The notes: generated by a model from the sequence alone, not told the origin. A stretch of DNA of 64,000 nt from Marinobacterium rhizophilum DSM 18822 (GCF_000378045.1 NZ_KB899089.1:186001-250000); one strand, 5' to 3'. Numbered from the stretch's first letter, positions 38,032-48,283 are shown. Numbers and translations are program-made.

Positions 38032-38639
38032 AGACCCCGCAAACAACTGCGCACCAGCAACGCCCCCTGTTCGCGACAGGAAAACAGCTGCGGCGCCAGT
38101 AGCACTGTCTGCACAACGCCCAGCAGCAGGCAGCAGATGGATTTGGCCATGGGTTCAAGCTGGGATTTTTTCAGCCCGGTCAGCTGCTGCTTGCGCGCCT
38201 GCTTGAGAAAATAGTGAATATGGCCCACGCACTGGCCCAAGGCCTGTTGACGTTGCTCAGCCAATGCGGCGATGCCGGCACAGCTGTCATTGCCGGCGTA
38301 AAAAAGCCGGTAAACACGTTGCGCCTGTCCATCCCCGCTGATATCCCGCAGCAGACCGAGAAGATAGCCTTCCAGTGCATCCAGTGCCTGCTGCCGCGAC
38401 GCCTGCAGCTGCTCCAGATAATGCCGGTCAAAGGGCAGTGAAAAACGCTCGAACAGGGCATCCAGCAAGACTTCGCGATTGTTGAAATGCCAATACAATG
38501 CACCGTGGGTTACACCGGCCCGAGTCGCGACCTCCTTTAATGACGCCGCTGCGGCGCCCCGCGCACTGAAAATGTCCAGTGCCGCCAGCAACAGTGCCTG
38601 TCGGGTTTTTTCTGCTTCCTGCGGTGTACGCCGTGCCAT
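38028..38639 (-). CDS. TetR-family regulator (AcrR/TtgR-like)
   Basis: 203 residues. Helix-turn-helix ASLKEVATRAGVTHGALYWHF and the segment NNREVLLDALFERF are typical of AcrR/TtgR-type efflux regulators. The C-terminal ligand domain has a CLLLGVVQTVLLAP region. No transporter gene is adjacent in this window, so its target lies elsewhere or is the RND operon at 52-58 kb. A possible operator precedes the gene. Confidence 0.87.
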   Translation of the reverse strand: MARRTPQEAEKTRQALLLAALDIFSARGAAAASLKEVATRAGVTHGALYWHFNNREVLLDALFERFSLPFDRHYLEQLQASRQQALDALEGYLLGLLRDISGDGQAQRVYRLFYAGNDSCAGIAALAEQRQQALGQCVGHIHYFLKQARKQQLTGLKKSQLEPMAKSICCLLLGVVQTVLLAPQLFSCREQGALLVRSCLRGL

Positions 38640-38681
38640 TTGCCTTCCTGAGCCAGATACGGTGAGACCCGAAGCGGGCCT

Positions 38682-38701
38682 TACATGTGCAGGTCAATGT
38701 A
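38682..38701. promoter_or_regulatory. possible TetR operator upstream of the TetR gene
   Basis: TACAT-N10-ATGTA (38682-38686 and 38697-38701) lies ~43 bases before the TetR start and resembles the arms of the AcrR box in spacing and sequence. Symmetry is imperfect beyond the 5-bp arms, so support is modest. Confidence 0.4.
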
Positions 38702-38783
38702 TAGCCGAAAAATGACAGTACTGTGACAAACCCCAGCAAGGCAGGTCGCATGTTTGACCCGCCTGCCGTATTTGCGCAGGTAT

Positions 38784-40046
38784 TTAGCGCAGCCTCGCGT
38801 CATCGACATAATACTTGAGCTGCATGGACGCAAAGGCTCCGACACTCAGCTGCGGCGAACGAAACTGCGCGTCGAACACCTGGCCGGGCGCTACCGTACC
38901 ACTCACCGGAGCAACAAAGCGCTGGACCTTGCCGGCCTGATCCCTGACCAAAACGCCCATAACAAGATGATCCAACACGTTCTGGCCACGGTAGCGCCAG
39001 CGCACCTTCCAGCTGTTTTGATCCATTACAGTCTCCCCCAGCGGCTGCATCTGCTGCATCAGCGCGGCCAGCACCGCCTGCTGCTGCGCCTGGCGGGATA
39101 CTTCCTGTTTCACACCCTGATGCTGAACATAGGCCCCCAGTGTCGTCCCCAGCAGGGCCGCCACACCGCCCCCCTGACCGGCAGCCAGCGCCGGGTTGCT
39201 CTTGTGCCACAGCACATTTTCTTCCAGCAGAGCTGCCGCATTGGGATTCTCCCGCCCCGGGCGGTAATAGCCCGAAACCTGGCGGGCGATTGCAGCCGTT
39301 TCCTCAGCGCGCTCCCGATTTACCGGGTGCGTATGGAAGAAGAGCCCGCCGGCATTGCCTTGTGCGCGATATTGCCGCGCCCAGATGTGACTCGCAGCTG
39401 CCGGGTCGAAACCCGCCAAGGCGGCATAGAGCACTGCAATGCGGTCGGCTTCGCGTTCGTTTTCATGGGTGAAAGCAGCCTGGTAACCATCACGACCGGC
39501 GGAACGGGAGCCCGTCAATGCGGCCAGCGTCTGAAAACCCTGACGCTCAAAGGGGTGATTGGCCACCGTATGCGCCACCTCATGGGCGATCACGGCAGCC
39601 AGTTCGTCATCATCCGTTAACTGCTGCATCAGCCCCAGATGCACCACTATATAAGTGCCGCCGGTGGTGAAGGCGTTAAACTCGGCACGGTCGATCAATA
39701 CCGGCTGCCAGCGTTCGGACTTCAGGTGACTGACGCGCAGCACCCTGTCCAACAGGCGTGCCAGACGGGCATACTGCACGCTATCCAGTTGTGCATTGAG
39801 CTTTCGACCGGCCTGGGCCTCAGCCTGCAGCAACTGTTCAACAACGGCATTGCCCTGACGAATCTGTTCGCTGCGCCCGGCGAGTGACAGACTGCGCTGA
39901 CCGGTGACCCGGTCCTGCTCGCTGACGGCGTCCACCACCTGGTAAATTCCCGAGTCAACCGCCTGCAGGGACGCGCAGCCCGACAGGTTCACCAGGATTA
40001 ATGGCAGCACCAGCCGACGGCCGGCCCGCATCACTTTGTGTTTCAT
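38784..40046 (-). CDS. M48-family metallopeptidase lipoprotein
   Basis: 420 residues with a lipoprotein signal ending LSGC (Cys24). The zinc site HEVAH is at 155-159 and the third ligand in ENEREADRIAV; FNAFTTGGTYIVVHLGLM is the conserved stretch before it. Similar to LoiP/YcaL-type outer-membrane-facing quality-control peptidases. The C-terminal ~130 residues have no motif I recognise. Confidence 0.85.
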   Translation of the reverse strand: MKHKVMRAGRRLVLPLILVNLSGCASLQAVDSGIYQVVDAVSEQDRVTGQRSLSLAGRSEQIRQGNAVVEQLLQAEAQAGRKLNAQLDSVQYARLARLLDRVLRVSHLKSERWQPVLIDRAEFNAFTTGGTYIVVHLGLMQQLTDDDELAAVIAHEVAHTVANHPFERQGFQTLAALTGSRSAGRDGYQAAFTHENEREADRIAVLYAALAGFDPAAASHIWARQYRAQGNAGGLFFHTHPVNRERAEETAAIARQVSGYYRPGRENPNAAALLEENVLWHKSNPALAAGQGGGVAALLGTTLGAYVQHQGVKQEVSRQAQQQAVLAALMQQMQPLGETVMDQNSWKVRWRYRGQNVLDHLVMGVLVRDQAGKVQRFVAPVSGTVAPGQVFDAQFRSPQLSVGAFASMQLKYYVDDARLR

Positions 40047-40691
<645 letters not shown>

Positions 40692-40722
40692 CGTTTATTA
40701 TTTTACGCAGTGAGTGAGGTAG

Positions 40723-40977
<255 letters not shown>

Positions 40978-41049
40978 GCCGCAGATGCCGGCATCAAGAC
41001 CGGCTGATGCCGTTCAGCAAGAATAGTTAACCTACTGATCAGGCAAAAG

Positions 41050-41086
41050 AAAATCCGGAATCCACCGCGTGGCTTCCGGATTTTTT
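41050..41086. terminator. bidirectional terminator after the ferredoxin gene
   Basis: AAAATCCGGAA (41050-41060) pairs perfectly with TTCCGGATTTT (41074-41084), with an extra inner CCAC/GTGG helix, followed by T residues. It separates convergent ferredoxin (+) and DUF501 (-) genes. Confidence 0.88.
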
Positions 41087-41122
41087 ATGGCTGCGATTCA
41101 GCACACTGCTTCCTGCCAGGCC

Positions 41123-41632
41123 TCAGAGGCGTATTTCCAGATTGTTAAGCTCGAACTCCTGATCCATACGCTGGCCGATGACGTTGTCGCCACAAAGGTG
41201 GTGAGCGTACTGCATATGCAGACAGCGCACCTTGTCCCACTGGGAGATGCCGCCAATGCCGTACTGGTCGAACAGGTGGGTAAAACCCAGCTGCTCGATC
41301 TGTTCACGGTCCTGCGGGTCCATCAGCTGCCAGCGCTGTGCCACATAGTCGATGTGGTTCTGCCGAAATGCAGCGCGCAGAGTCGCATCCTGTTGAATTT
41401 CCTGCTCAATCTGTTTCACCCAGCCCGACGTTTCAATTTCAGCAATGGCGCGGTACAGGTCCCGCGAACAGAGCCAGAAAAGGGTCGGAAAAGGGCGTTT
41501 GTCCACCAGCGAGCGAATTTGCAGCACGGTGGGTATTCCCTGTGCCGTCTGGTGGGCGATGCCGACCAGGCCTCGCGGTTCGCGTCCGAGCTGGCGCCTG
41601 ATAAGATCCAGCTGCGTTTGTGTCGGTGTCAT
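41123..41632 (-). CDS. DUF501-family protein
   Basis: 169 residues. Family traits visible: RREPRGLVG-like start (LGREPRGLVGIAH), PFPTLFWLCSRDL, and the C-terminal QWDKVRCLHMQYAHHL with Cys/His residues. Function of DUF501 is not known; a metal-binding or hydrolase role is only guesswork. The upstream amidohydrolase gene ends two bases before it, suggesting an operon. Confidence 0.85.
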   Translation of the reverse strand: MTPTQTQLDLIRRQLGREPRGLVGIAHQTAQGIPTVLQIRSLVDKRPFPTLFWLCSRDLYRAIAEIETSGWVKQIEQEIQQDATLRAAFRQNHIDYVAQRWQLMDPQDREQIEQLGFTHLFDQYGIGGISQWDKVRCLHMQYAHHLCGDNVIGQRMDQEFELNNLEIRL

Positions 41633-41634
41633 TT

Positions 41635-42612
41635 TTATCCCAGAAACTCGGCTAAGGTTACGGCTTCAACGCCGCACAGGGGGATACGTGCGGGCATGAT
41701 CAGCGTGCAGTTATCAAAAGGAGCTACCAGCGGGCCATCGTCCTGGGCAAAAACATCCCCCCGCGCAATGCGCTCAAAACCCCGAAAGGGATGGCTGAAG
41801 CGAAACTGCTCGGTACGTGCCTCGATCACTTCACGTATACGGTAATGGCCGGCGCTATGATCAGGTTCATAGCCCCAGGGCGGTATCAGGGCATCCTGCT
41901 CCAGCAGGCCGGCACGATACAGCACTCGGCGTGTAATCGCATGTGCCTGCTGCGCGCTTTCGAGCGCAAAATGGGCACCACATTCGGCAACCAGCCCATG
42001 GCATCCCCTGCGGCCGTGTTGCATGGCATAGGAAATTAGCATGCCGGGATGATAAGTGCCGAGTTTGTAAAGCAGCTGCGGGAAGGGAAAGCCCAGTGTT
42101 GCAACCAGTGCGCTGCAGTCCGGCAACTCCGGGTAAATCAGCATCGGCGCCACCGGATTGCTGGTGGAGTGCAGATCCAGTACCAGGTCTGCCTCCTGCA
42201 ACAGTGGCACCAGACGGGCGGCACGGTGGGTCTCTTCACTGTTGGGGTGTTTAAGGCGCGGCGCAAGCCAGACCCGATTGCCATCTTCATCAACACAGCG
42301 GCTTGCATAGGGTTGCTTTGGATCAAAGCGCTGATAGGCCGCCACATTGTTGAATATCAGCGTCAGGCTGCCTCGTAGCGGCCTGATATCCTGTTCGAGC
42401 AACTCGCAGAGCGCATGGGCACCGCAAAATTCGTTGCCATGGGTCAGGCCGATAATCACCACGTCAGGCCCGCTGCGACCGGACTCAAAGCGGTGGCAAT
42501 AGTCGATACCCGTATTACCCTGTCGATAGGCGCTCAGATCCAGCGGCAACAGGTCCAACATGGGCAGTTCAAGCCCGCGCTCAGCGGCTGCAGGGGAAGT
42601 CGGATTATTCAT
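41635..42612 (-). CDS. succinylglutamate desuccinylase/aspartoacylase-family amidohydrolase (M14-like)
   Basis: 325 residues from ATG 42612 (GTG 42618 is an alternative). Zinc site: GLTHGNEFCG (His and Glu ligands) and LVLDLHSTSNP (third His). The EC pair for catalysis appears in HGLVAECGAHF. The AstE/AspA superfamily removes acyl groups from amino acids; AstE itself is possible because astA and astD lie 25 kb away, but distance and length do not allow a firm call. Upstream of DUF501. Confidence 0.8.
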   Translation of the reverse strand: MNNPTSPAAAERGLELPMLDLLPLDLSAYRQGNTGIDYCHRFESGRSGPDVVIIGLTHGNEFCGAHALCELLEQDIRPLRGSLTLIFNNVAAYQRFDPKQPYASRCVDEDGNRVWLAPRLKHPNSEETHRAARLVPLLQEADLVLDLHSTSNPVAPMLIYPELPDCSALVATLGFPFPQLLYKLGTYHPGMLISYAMQHGRRGCHGLVAECGAHFALESAQQAHAITRRVLYRAGLLEQDALIPPWGYEPDHSAGHYRIREVIEARTEQFRFSHPFRGFERIARGDVFAQDDGPLVAPFDNCTLIMPARIPLCGVEAVTLAEFLG

Positions 42613-42684
42613 GATCACTCACAGTAGATACTGCTTGTCAGTTTAGCATGGCCGACCTGTCGGGCAGGACTCGCGACGCGGCAC

Positions 42685-44763
42685 TCAGACATGGCCGTAC
42701 TCTTCACCCTGACCCAGCCAGCGCCGGATCACGGCACTGCCAAGCGACGCATCCTGCTGAATCTGTAGCGCCACCTCACGCACGCCCGGCAGCAGGTCTG
42801 CATCGCGCGTCAGGTCAGCGATGCGAAACTGCATCATGCCGGTCTGGCGGGTTCCCAGCACCTCGCCGGGGCCGCGCAGCTCCAGATCCTTTTCAGCGAT
42901 CCGAAAACCATCGGTGGTTTCACGCATCACCGCAAGCCTTTCCCGCCCCTGTTTCGACAAGGGCGCCTGGTACATGAGCACGCAGAAACTTTCCCGGCTG
43001 CCACGCCCGACCCGTCCGCGCAACTGGTGCAACTGCGCCAACCCCAGACGTTCCGGATTCTCGATGATCATCAGACTTGCATTGGGCACATCGACCCCAA
43101 CCTCAATCACCGTGGTAGCCACCAGCAGATCCAGTTCGGCGGCCTTGAACTGCGCCATGACGGCGGCCTTTTCGGTCGCCTTCATGCGCCCGTGCACCAG
43201 TCCTATGCGCAGGTCCGGCAAGGCCTCGCGCAGGCTTTCACAGGTCACCTCTGCAGCCTGGCACTGCAGCGCTTCGGATTCGTCAATCAAGGTGCAGACC
43301 CAGTAGGCCTGACGGCCCTCGGAACAGGCCAGGCTGACACGCTCAACCACCTCCTGGCGCCGGCTATCGGCAATCACCACGGTATTGACCGGCGTACGCC
43401 CCGGTGGAAGTTCGTCAATAATGGAGCAGTCCAGGTCCGCATAGGCACTCATGGTCAGTGTGCGTGGAATCGGTGTTGCCGTCATGATCAACTGATGCGG
43501 AGCGCGCTCACCATTGCGCCCCTTTTCCCGCAAACTCAGGCGCTGATGTACGCCAAAGCGATGCTGCTCGTCCACCACCACCAGGCCCAGATCCTGGAAC
43601 TGCACCTCATCCTGAAACAGCGCGTGGGTACCCACCACCAGCCGTGCGCTACCGTCGGCAATGGCCGCCAGCTGCTTCTGACGCGCCTTGCCCTTGACCT
43701 TGCCCGCCAGCCAGGCGACCTCGATTCCCAGCGGCTCCAGCCACTGCGTGAAGTTGTTATGGTGCTGCTCGGCCAGAATCTCGGTCGGCGCCATAATCGC
43801 GGCCTGCACCCCATTCTCCACGGCCTGCAAGGCCGCCAGCGCGGCCACCACTGTTTTTCCGGATCCTACATCGCCCTGAATCAGGCGCAACATCGGGAAG
43901 GTCTTGGCCATGTCCCGGGCAACATCGTTGCAGACCCGCTGCTGGGCACCGGTGAGCGGAAACGGCAGGGCGGCCAGAAACGGCTTCACCAGCGTGCCCC
44001 GATACGGCAACGCTGGCGCCCCCTGCTGTTGTGCCTGCTGACGCAGGTTGAGCAGCGTCAGGTGGTGGGCCAGCAGTTCTTCAAACGCCAGCCGCCGCTG
44101 GGTAGGATGACGTCCCTCGAGCAACAGGTCCTGATTGGCATCCACCGGTGGCTGATGCAGGTAACGGATGGAATCATCCAGCGCGGGCAGTTTCCATTGC
44201 CGGCGCAATGTTTCGGGCAGCAGGTCGGGCAGGGCGCCCGGCTTTAAACATTGCATTGCCAATGTAACCAGACTGCGCAGCCGGGTCTGATGCAGGCCTT
44301 CGGTCGCGGGGTACACCGGCGTCAGGGCTTCATCCACCGAGACCGGGCCCTCAGCAGCGATACGGCTGTACTCGGGATGCACCATTTCGAGTCCGCCGGG
44401 CCCCGGCCGCACTTCGCCGAAACAGCGCAGCCGCACCCCCGGCAGCAGCTGATTTTTCTGCGCCGCACTGAAATGAAAAAATCGCAGGCTGAGGGTACCG
44501 GTGCCATCCTGAATACGGCACAGCAGAGCGCGGCGCCGGCCCTGCGTCATGTCTGCCACCTTGATCTCGCCCGTAATGACGCATTCATCGCCGGGCCGCA
44601 CCGACCCTATGGGCACCACCCGGGTGCGATCCTGGTAACGCAGGGGCAAATGAAACAGCAGGTCCTGCAGGGTATGCAGGCCCAAGCGTTCGAGCTTGAG
44701 TTCCAATGCCGCCCCCACCCCCTTCAGCGTGGTGACCGGCAGATCCGACAGCGCCTCGGTCAT
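42685..44763 (-). CDS. recG: ATP-dependent DNA helicase RecG
   Basis: 692 residues, the E. coli length is 693. N-terminal wedge domain (LPLRYQDRTR, GEIKVADMTQGRRRALLCRIQD in parts), then helicase motifs: I GDVGSGKTVVAALA, Ia MAPTEILAEQH, II VVVDEQHRFGVHQR, III TATPIPRTL, IV VHGRMK, V VATTVIEVGVDVPNA, VI GRVGRGSRESFCVL. It remodels stalled forks and R-loops. Its first codon overlaps the oxyR stop (ATGA). Confidence 0.96.
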   Translation of the reverse strand: MTEALSDLPVTTLKGVGAALELKLERLGLHTLQDLLFHLPLRYQDRTRVVPIGSVRPGDECVITGEIKVADMTQGRRRALLCRIQDGTGTLSLRFFHFSAAQKNQLLPGVRLRCFGEVRPGPGGLEMVHPEYSRIAAEGPVSVDEALTPVYPATEGLHQTRLRSLVTLAMQCLKPGALPDLLPETLRRQWKLPALDDSIRYLHQPPVDANQDLLLEGRHPTQRRLAFEELLAHHLTLLNLRQQAQQQGAPALPYRGTLVKPFLAALPFPLTGAQQRVCNDVARDMAKTFPMLRLIQGDVGSGKTVVAALAALQAVENGVQAAIMAPTEILAEQHHNNFTQWLEPLGIEVAWLAGKVKGKARQKQLAAIADGSARLVVGTHALFQDEVQFQDLGLVVVDEQHRFGVHQRLSLREKGRNGERAPHQLIMTATPIPRTLTMSAYADLDCSIIDELPPGRTPVNTVVIADSRRQEVVERVSLACSEGRQAYWVCTLIDESEALQCQAAEVTCESLREALPDLRIGLVHGRMKATEKAAVMAQFKAAELDLLVATTVIEVGVDVPNASLMIIENPERLGLAQLHQLRGRVGRGSRESFCVLMYQAPLSKQGRERLAVMRETTDGFRIAEKDLELRGPGEVLGTRQTGMMQFRIADLTRDADLLPGVREVALQIQQDASLGSAVIRRWLGQGEEYGHV

Positions 44764-45674
44764 GCAGTGCTATCCGCCGGCGCCAGCTGACAGCGACTCA
44801 GGGCTTCAATCAGCACATCAATGGCCTTGGGTCGAGGGAAGCTGGCACGCCAGGCAATGGCCACGGTGCGCATGGGCTGCGGCATCTCAAATGGGCGAAC
44901 GACCACGAGGTCGGACTGGTAATGTCCCTGCACCGCCGACTGCGGCAGCACACTGGTGCCAAGGCCCGACGCCACCATCATGCGGATGGTTTCCAGTGAA
45001 CTGCCTTCGGTCAGGTGATGACGCTGGTGCAGTGCCTGGGCCAGGGTGGGGCAGGCTTCCAGCACGTGGTCGCGGAAACAGTGTCCTTCTCCCAGCAGCA
45101 GCAGTTCGGTTTCGTCCAGCCGCTGGCTGTCAATCACCGCCTGACCCGCCCAGGGGTGCGCGCGCGGCAGCAGCATCATGAAGGGCTCATCATAAAGCGC
45201 GCGGGTCAGTACATCGGGTTCGCTGAAGGGCAGCGCAACGATGACAGCATCCAGGTCGCCGTTACGAATCTTGCCCCGCAGGGTTTCGGTAAAATTCTCT
45301 TCGATATAGAGCGGCATCTGCGGCGCCAGCCGCTGCACTTCAGGTACCAGGTGGGGGAACAGATAGGGACCGATGGTGTAGATCGCGCCCACCCGCAGCG
45401 GGCTGCACAGCTGATCCTTGCCCTGCAGGGCCAGGTCCTTGATGGTATCGGCCTGTTCCAGCACTTTCTGCGCCTGCTGCACGATCCGTTCACCCGTGGG
45501 GGTGACGCGCACCGAGTTCTTGCTGCGCTCAAACAGGGCGATACCCAGCTCGTCTTCCAGCTTTTTGACAGCGATGGAGAGCGTCGGCTGACTTACAAAA
45601 CAGCGCTCCGCCGCGTGACCAAAATGCTGTTCCCGGGCAAGAGTAACAATGTAGCGCAGCTCTGTGAGCGTCAT
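44760..45674 (-). CDS. oxyR: hydrogen-peroxide sensor OxyR
   Basis: 304 residues, LysR family. HTH region EQHFGHAAERCFVSQPTLS. The redox pair is exactly placed: Cys199 in LGEGHCFRDH and Cys208 in VLEACPT, with the conserved LGEGHCFRD loop. H2O2 converts this pair into a disulfide, activating katG/ahp-type genes. The oxyR-recG arrangement is as in Pseudomonas. Divergent from the SDR gene with a 51-base gap, so it may autoregulate there. Confidence 0.95.
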   Translation of the reverse strand: MTLTELRYIVTLAREQHFGHAAERCFVSQPTLSIAVKKLEDELGIALFERSKNSVRVTPTGERIVQQAQKVLEQADTIKDLALQGKDQLCSPLRVGAIYTIGPYLFPHLVPEVQRLAPQMPLYIEENFTETLRGKIRNGDLDAVIVALPFSEPDVLTRALYDEPFMMLLPRAHPWAGQAVIDSQRLDETELLLLGEGHCFRDHVLEACPTLAQALHQRHHLTEGSSLETIRMMVASGLGTSVLPQSAVQGHYQSDLVVVRPFEMPQPMRTVAIAWRASFPRPKAIDVLIEALSRCQLAPADSTA

Positions 45675-45725
45675 CCAAAGATTCCTTTGCTATGATGGCG
45701 GCCTGCACAACAGGGAGACAAGCCC

Positions 45726-46574
45726 ATGCACAAGCAGCAAATTCTGATCGCAGGCTGCGGTGACGTTGGCAGCACGCTGGGTCTGGCACTGCAGGCCAGG
45801 GGCCACAATGTGTTCGGCCTGCGCCGTACTATAAACCAGCTGCCAGCCGGCATCCAAGGAATCGCGGGGGATCTGGCCGACCCCGCCAGTCTGCAAGGCC
45901 GGCTGCCGCCCTGCGATATCCTCGTGTACTGCGCGGCGGCCAGCCAGCATGACGAAGCCGGCTATCGCAGCGCCTACCTCGAAGGCCTGCGCAATGTGCT
46001 GGATGCACTGGCACAGCCGCCACGCCTGCTGCTGTTTACTTCCAGCAGCGGCGTCTACCACCAGGCGGATGGAAGCTGGGTGAATGAGCAAAGCCCAACA
46101 CACCCCGATCGTTTCAGCGGCCAGATCATGCTGCAGGCCGAAGCGCTTGCGCTCAATAGCGGCATCGATGCCACAGTGGTGCGCTTTAGCGGCATCTATG
46201 GCCCGGGTCGCAACCAGCTGATCAACCAGGTGCGCAGCGGAATAGCGGCCCCCGCCCAGCCGGAGCACTACAGCAACCGCATCCATCGCGATGATTGCGC
46301 CGGCGTGCTGCGGCACCTGATCGGGCTATACCTGCAGGGCACGCCACTGGAGCCCCTGTACCTCGCCAGCGACGATGTGCCTGCTCCCCTGCACGAGGTC
46401 AGCCAATGGCTCGCAGCGGCCATGGGCCTGGAGATTCACACGACGAAACTGATGCGCCGGGGCGGCAGCAAACGCTGCAGCAACGCCCTGATCCGGGCCA
46501 GCGGCTACCATTTCATCTATCCGGACTACCGTGCCGGTTACAGCGCGCTGCTGCGAGATATGCCCGCCGACTGA
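45726..46574 (+). CDS. NAD(P)-dependent epimerase/dehydratase-like SDR (YeeZ-like)
   Basis: 282 residues. N-terminal Rossmann motif IAGCGDVGSTLG, then LLLFTSSSGVYHQADG with Ser-containing active site; FSGIYGPGRNQLI is typical of the extended SDR group. The active-site YxxxK Tyr-Lys pair is not obvious. Substrate unknown. Divergent from oxyR. Confidence 0.75.
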   Translation: MHKQQILIAGCGDVGSTLGLALQARGHNVFGLRRTINQLPAGIQGIAGDLADPASLQGRLPPCDILVYCAAASQHDEAGYRSAYLEGLRNVLDALAQPPRLLLFTSSSGVYHQADGSWVNEQSPTHPDRFSGQIMLQAEALALNSGIDATVVRFSGIYGPGRNQLINQVRSGIAAPAQPEHYSNRIHRDDCAGVLRHLIGLYLQGTPLEPLYLASDDVPAPLHEVSQWLAAAMGLEIHTTKLMRRGGSKRCSNALIRASGYHFIYPDYRAGYSALLRDMPAD

Positions 46575-46630
46575 CGCTGCAACCGGCTCCCCCCTGAGGC
46601 CTGACCACCAACGGATGCTGCAGCCAGCCG

Positions 46631-47035
46631 CTAGTCCGGCCCCTGATCCAGCGCCTCGATCAGGCGGCAGTGCTCGGCGCTGTCGCTCTGGCAGCCCGCC
46701 AAGCGGATCAGCTCGTCGCGCATGGCCTGCAGGTCGGCAATCTTGGCTTCGACGTCCTCTAAATGACTGCGGGTCAGCTGATCCGCCTCGTGGCAGGGCT
46801 GCTGGGGATGATCCACCAGCTGCAGCAGTGTTCGAATGGCCTCGATGCCGAACCCGAGTTCCCGGCCTCGACGGATAAAACGCAGCCGCCGGGCCGCCGC
46901 GTCGTTATACCGGCGATAACCATTGTCAGCGCGCTGCGGCGCCGGCAGCAGGCCTATGCGCTCGTAGTAGCGCACCGTTTCCAGGTTCACGCCCGACAGC
47001 TGGCTCAGACGCCCGATGGTATAGCCCTGACTCAT
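46631..47035 (-). CDS. MerR-family metal regulator (CadR/PbrR-like)
   Basis: 134 residues. MerR HTH (TIGRLSQLSGVNLETVRYYE, GLLPAPQR), a dimerisation helix, and metal-site Cys: Cys in QQPCHEAD and CxxxxxxxC in GCQSDSAEHC. This layout matches CadR/PbrR/ZntR activators responding to Cd, Pb or Zn. The operator in front is a 21-bp dyad within a long promoter spacer, the usual MerR-type arrangement. Divergent from a CDF transporter. Confidence 0.87.
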   Translation of the reverse strand: MSQGYTIGRLSQLSGVNLETVRYYERIGLLPAPQRADNGYRRYNDAAARRLRFIRRGRELGFGIEAIRTLLQLVDHPQQPCHEADQLTRSHLEDVEAKIADLQAMRDELIRLAGCQSDSAEHCRLIEALDQGPD

Positions 47036-47038
47036 GAC

Positions 47039-47069
47039 TTGACCCCGTAGTTGCTACAGGGTTTAGCAT
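47039..47069 (+). promoter_or_regulatory. MerR-type promoter with operator dyad for the CDF transporter
   Basis: -35 TTGACC (47039-47044), 19-base spacer, -10 TAGCAT (47064-47069). Inside lies ACCCCGTAG-TTG-CTACAGGGT (47042-47062), near-perfect symmetry. The overlong spacer and sequence are very like the CadR operator of pseudomonads. Confidence 0.8.
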
Positions 47070-47110
47070 AGCGCTTATAGCTGCCAGGACAACAGACAGA
47101 AGGATGACGC

Positions 47111-47731
47111 ATGGGAACGCACTGCTGCCATGAGCCCGAAGACGCTTCACAGGTCCACAATAACCCCCGTTACCGCCGTGTGCTCTGGATTGCGCTGCTG
47201 CTGAACTTTGGCATGTTCGGCATCGAGATTCTGGCGGGCGTGCGGGCCGGTTCCGTCTCGCTTTTGGCCGATGCGCTGGATTTTCTAGGCGACGCGGCCA
47301 ACTATGGCATCAGCCTCTGGGTGCTGAGCCTGGGCTTGGCGATCCGTGCCAAAGCCGCACTGTTCAAGGCCTTGAGCATGGCGGTATTCGGTCTCTGGGT
47401 GCTGGGTACCGCGATCTGGCACCTGTTCAGCCATACGCTGCCCGATGCACCCACCATGGGCCTGGTCGGTTTCCTGGCCCTGCTTACCAATCTTGCGGTG
47501 GCCTGGCTGCTCTGGGCCCATCGCAATGGCGACAGCAATGTGCGCAGCGTCTGGCTCTGTACCCGTAACGATGCAATCGGCAATATTGCCGTGCTGGTGG
47601 CGGCGGTTGGCGTGCTGGGGACCCAGACCGCCTGGCCGGATCTGGTTGTGGGCTTCATCATGGCCACCCTGGCGCTGAGCAGTGCCTGGCAGATCATGCG
47701 CCATGCCCGGCGGGAGCTGGCGCAAGGCTGA
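47111..47731 (+). CDS. short CDF-type cation transporter
   Basis: 206 residues with six membrane helices; it lacks the C-terminal cytoplasmic domain of usual ~300-aa CDF proteins. The TM2 site reads DALDFLGDAANYG (DxxxD instead of HxxxD) and the TM5 site NDAIGNIAVL (DxxxN). The N-terminal HCCHEPED offers extra metal ligands. Probably exports Cd, Zn or Co under the adjacent MerR-type regulator. Metal specificity is inferred only from context. Confidence 0.82.
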   Translation: MGTHCCHEPEDASQVHNNPRYRRVLWIALLLNFGMFGIEILAGVRAGSVSLLADALDFLGDAANYGISLWVLSLGLAIRAKAALFKALSMAVFGLWVLGTAIWHLFSHTLPDAPTMGLVGFLALLTNLAVAWLLWAHRNGDSNVRSVWLCTRNDAIGNIAVLVAAVGVLGTQTAWPDLVVGFIMATLALSSAWQIMRHARRELAQG

Positions 47732-47806
47732 ACGCCTGCACCCAAGCCGTTCAAGCCTGATGGTGATCACCGGCCAGCGGCCTGAGCCTTGTCCAGGCGG
47801 CGGTTC

Positions 47807-48283
47807 TTATTTCATATCGAAGATGAATTCGCTTTCCGTCAGGGTGCCAGCCCGGTACAGCAGCACTCTGGCGCGCCACGTCATGGCATGAGCGTGGCCG
47901 GGCAAGGCCAGGGTACCGCTGAAACGCCCCTCGTCATCGGGCACCAGCGCCAGCTGGTTGATGCCCATAAACATCTCCACGCCTTCAAACTCGATGTTCA
48001 CGGCGTCGGGTGTCATGCCGTGGACGGTCACGATGAAGGTCACCGGCTCATAGGATGCCAGCGTCCCGGTAACCCCCAGCGTGACGTCCAGCCCCTCGCC
48101 CCGGGCGATACAGGCCGCTGTTGCCAGATCACAGTCAGATGCCCTGATGACCTCTGCGGGGTTTACAACGGCCACGTTGTTATAGAAACGGGGAAAGAGC
48201 ACCACGCCGCCCAGTACCAGCACGGTCGCAACAGCCAGTGCGTATTTTTTCCAGGACGCGGCCTGTCCTGCTGATGCTGCCAT
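47807..48283 (-). CDS. hypothetical membrane-anchored protein (158 aa)
   Basis: One N-terminal membrane helix (YALAVATVLVLGGVVLF) then a periplasmic beta-rich domain with two Cys (RASDCDLATAACIARG) and no known motif (EPVTFIVTVHGMTP suggests an immunoglobulin-like fold). It is downstream of the cytochrome c and DUF411 genes on the same strand and may belong to the same metal-related set. Family not recognised. Confidence 0.6.
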   Translation of the reverse strand: MAASAGQAASWKKYALAVATVLVLGGVVLFPRFYNNVAVVNPAEVIRASDCDLATAACIARGEGLDVTLGVTGTLASYEPVTFIVTVHGMTPDAVNIEFEGVEMFMGINQLALVPDDEGRFSGTLALPGHAHAMTWRARVLLYRAGTLTESEFIFDMK

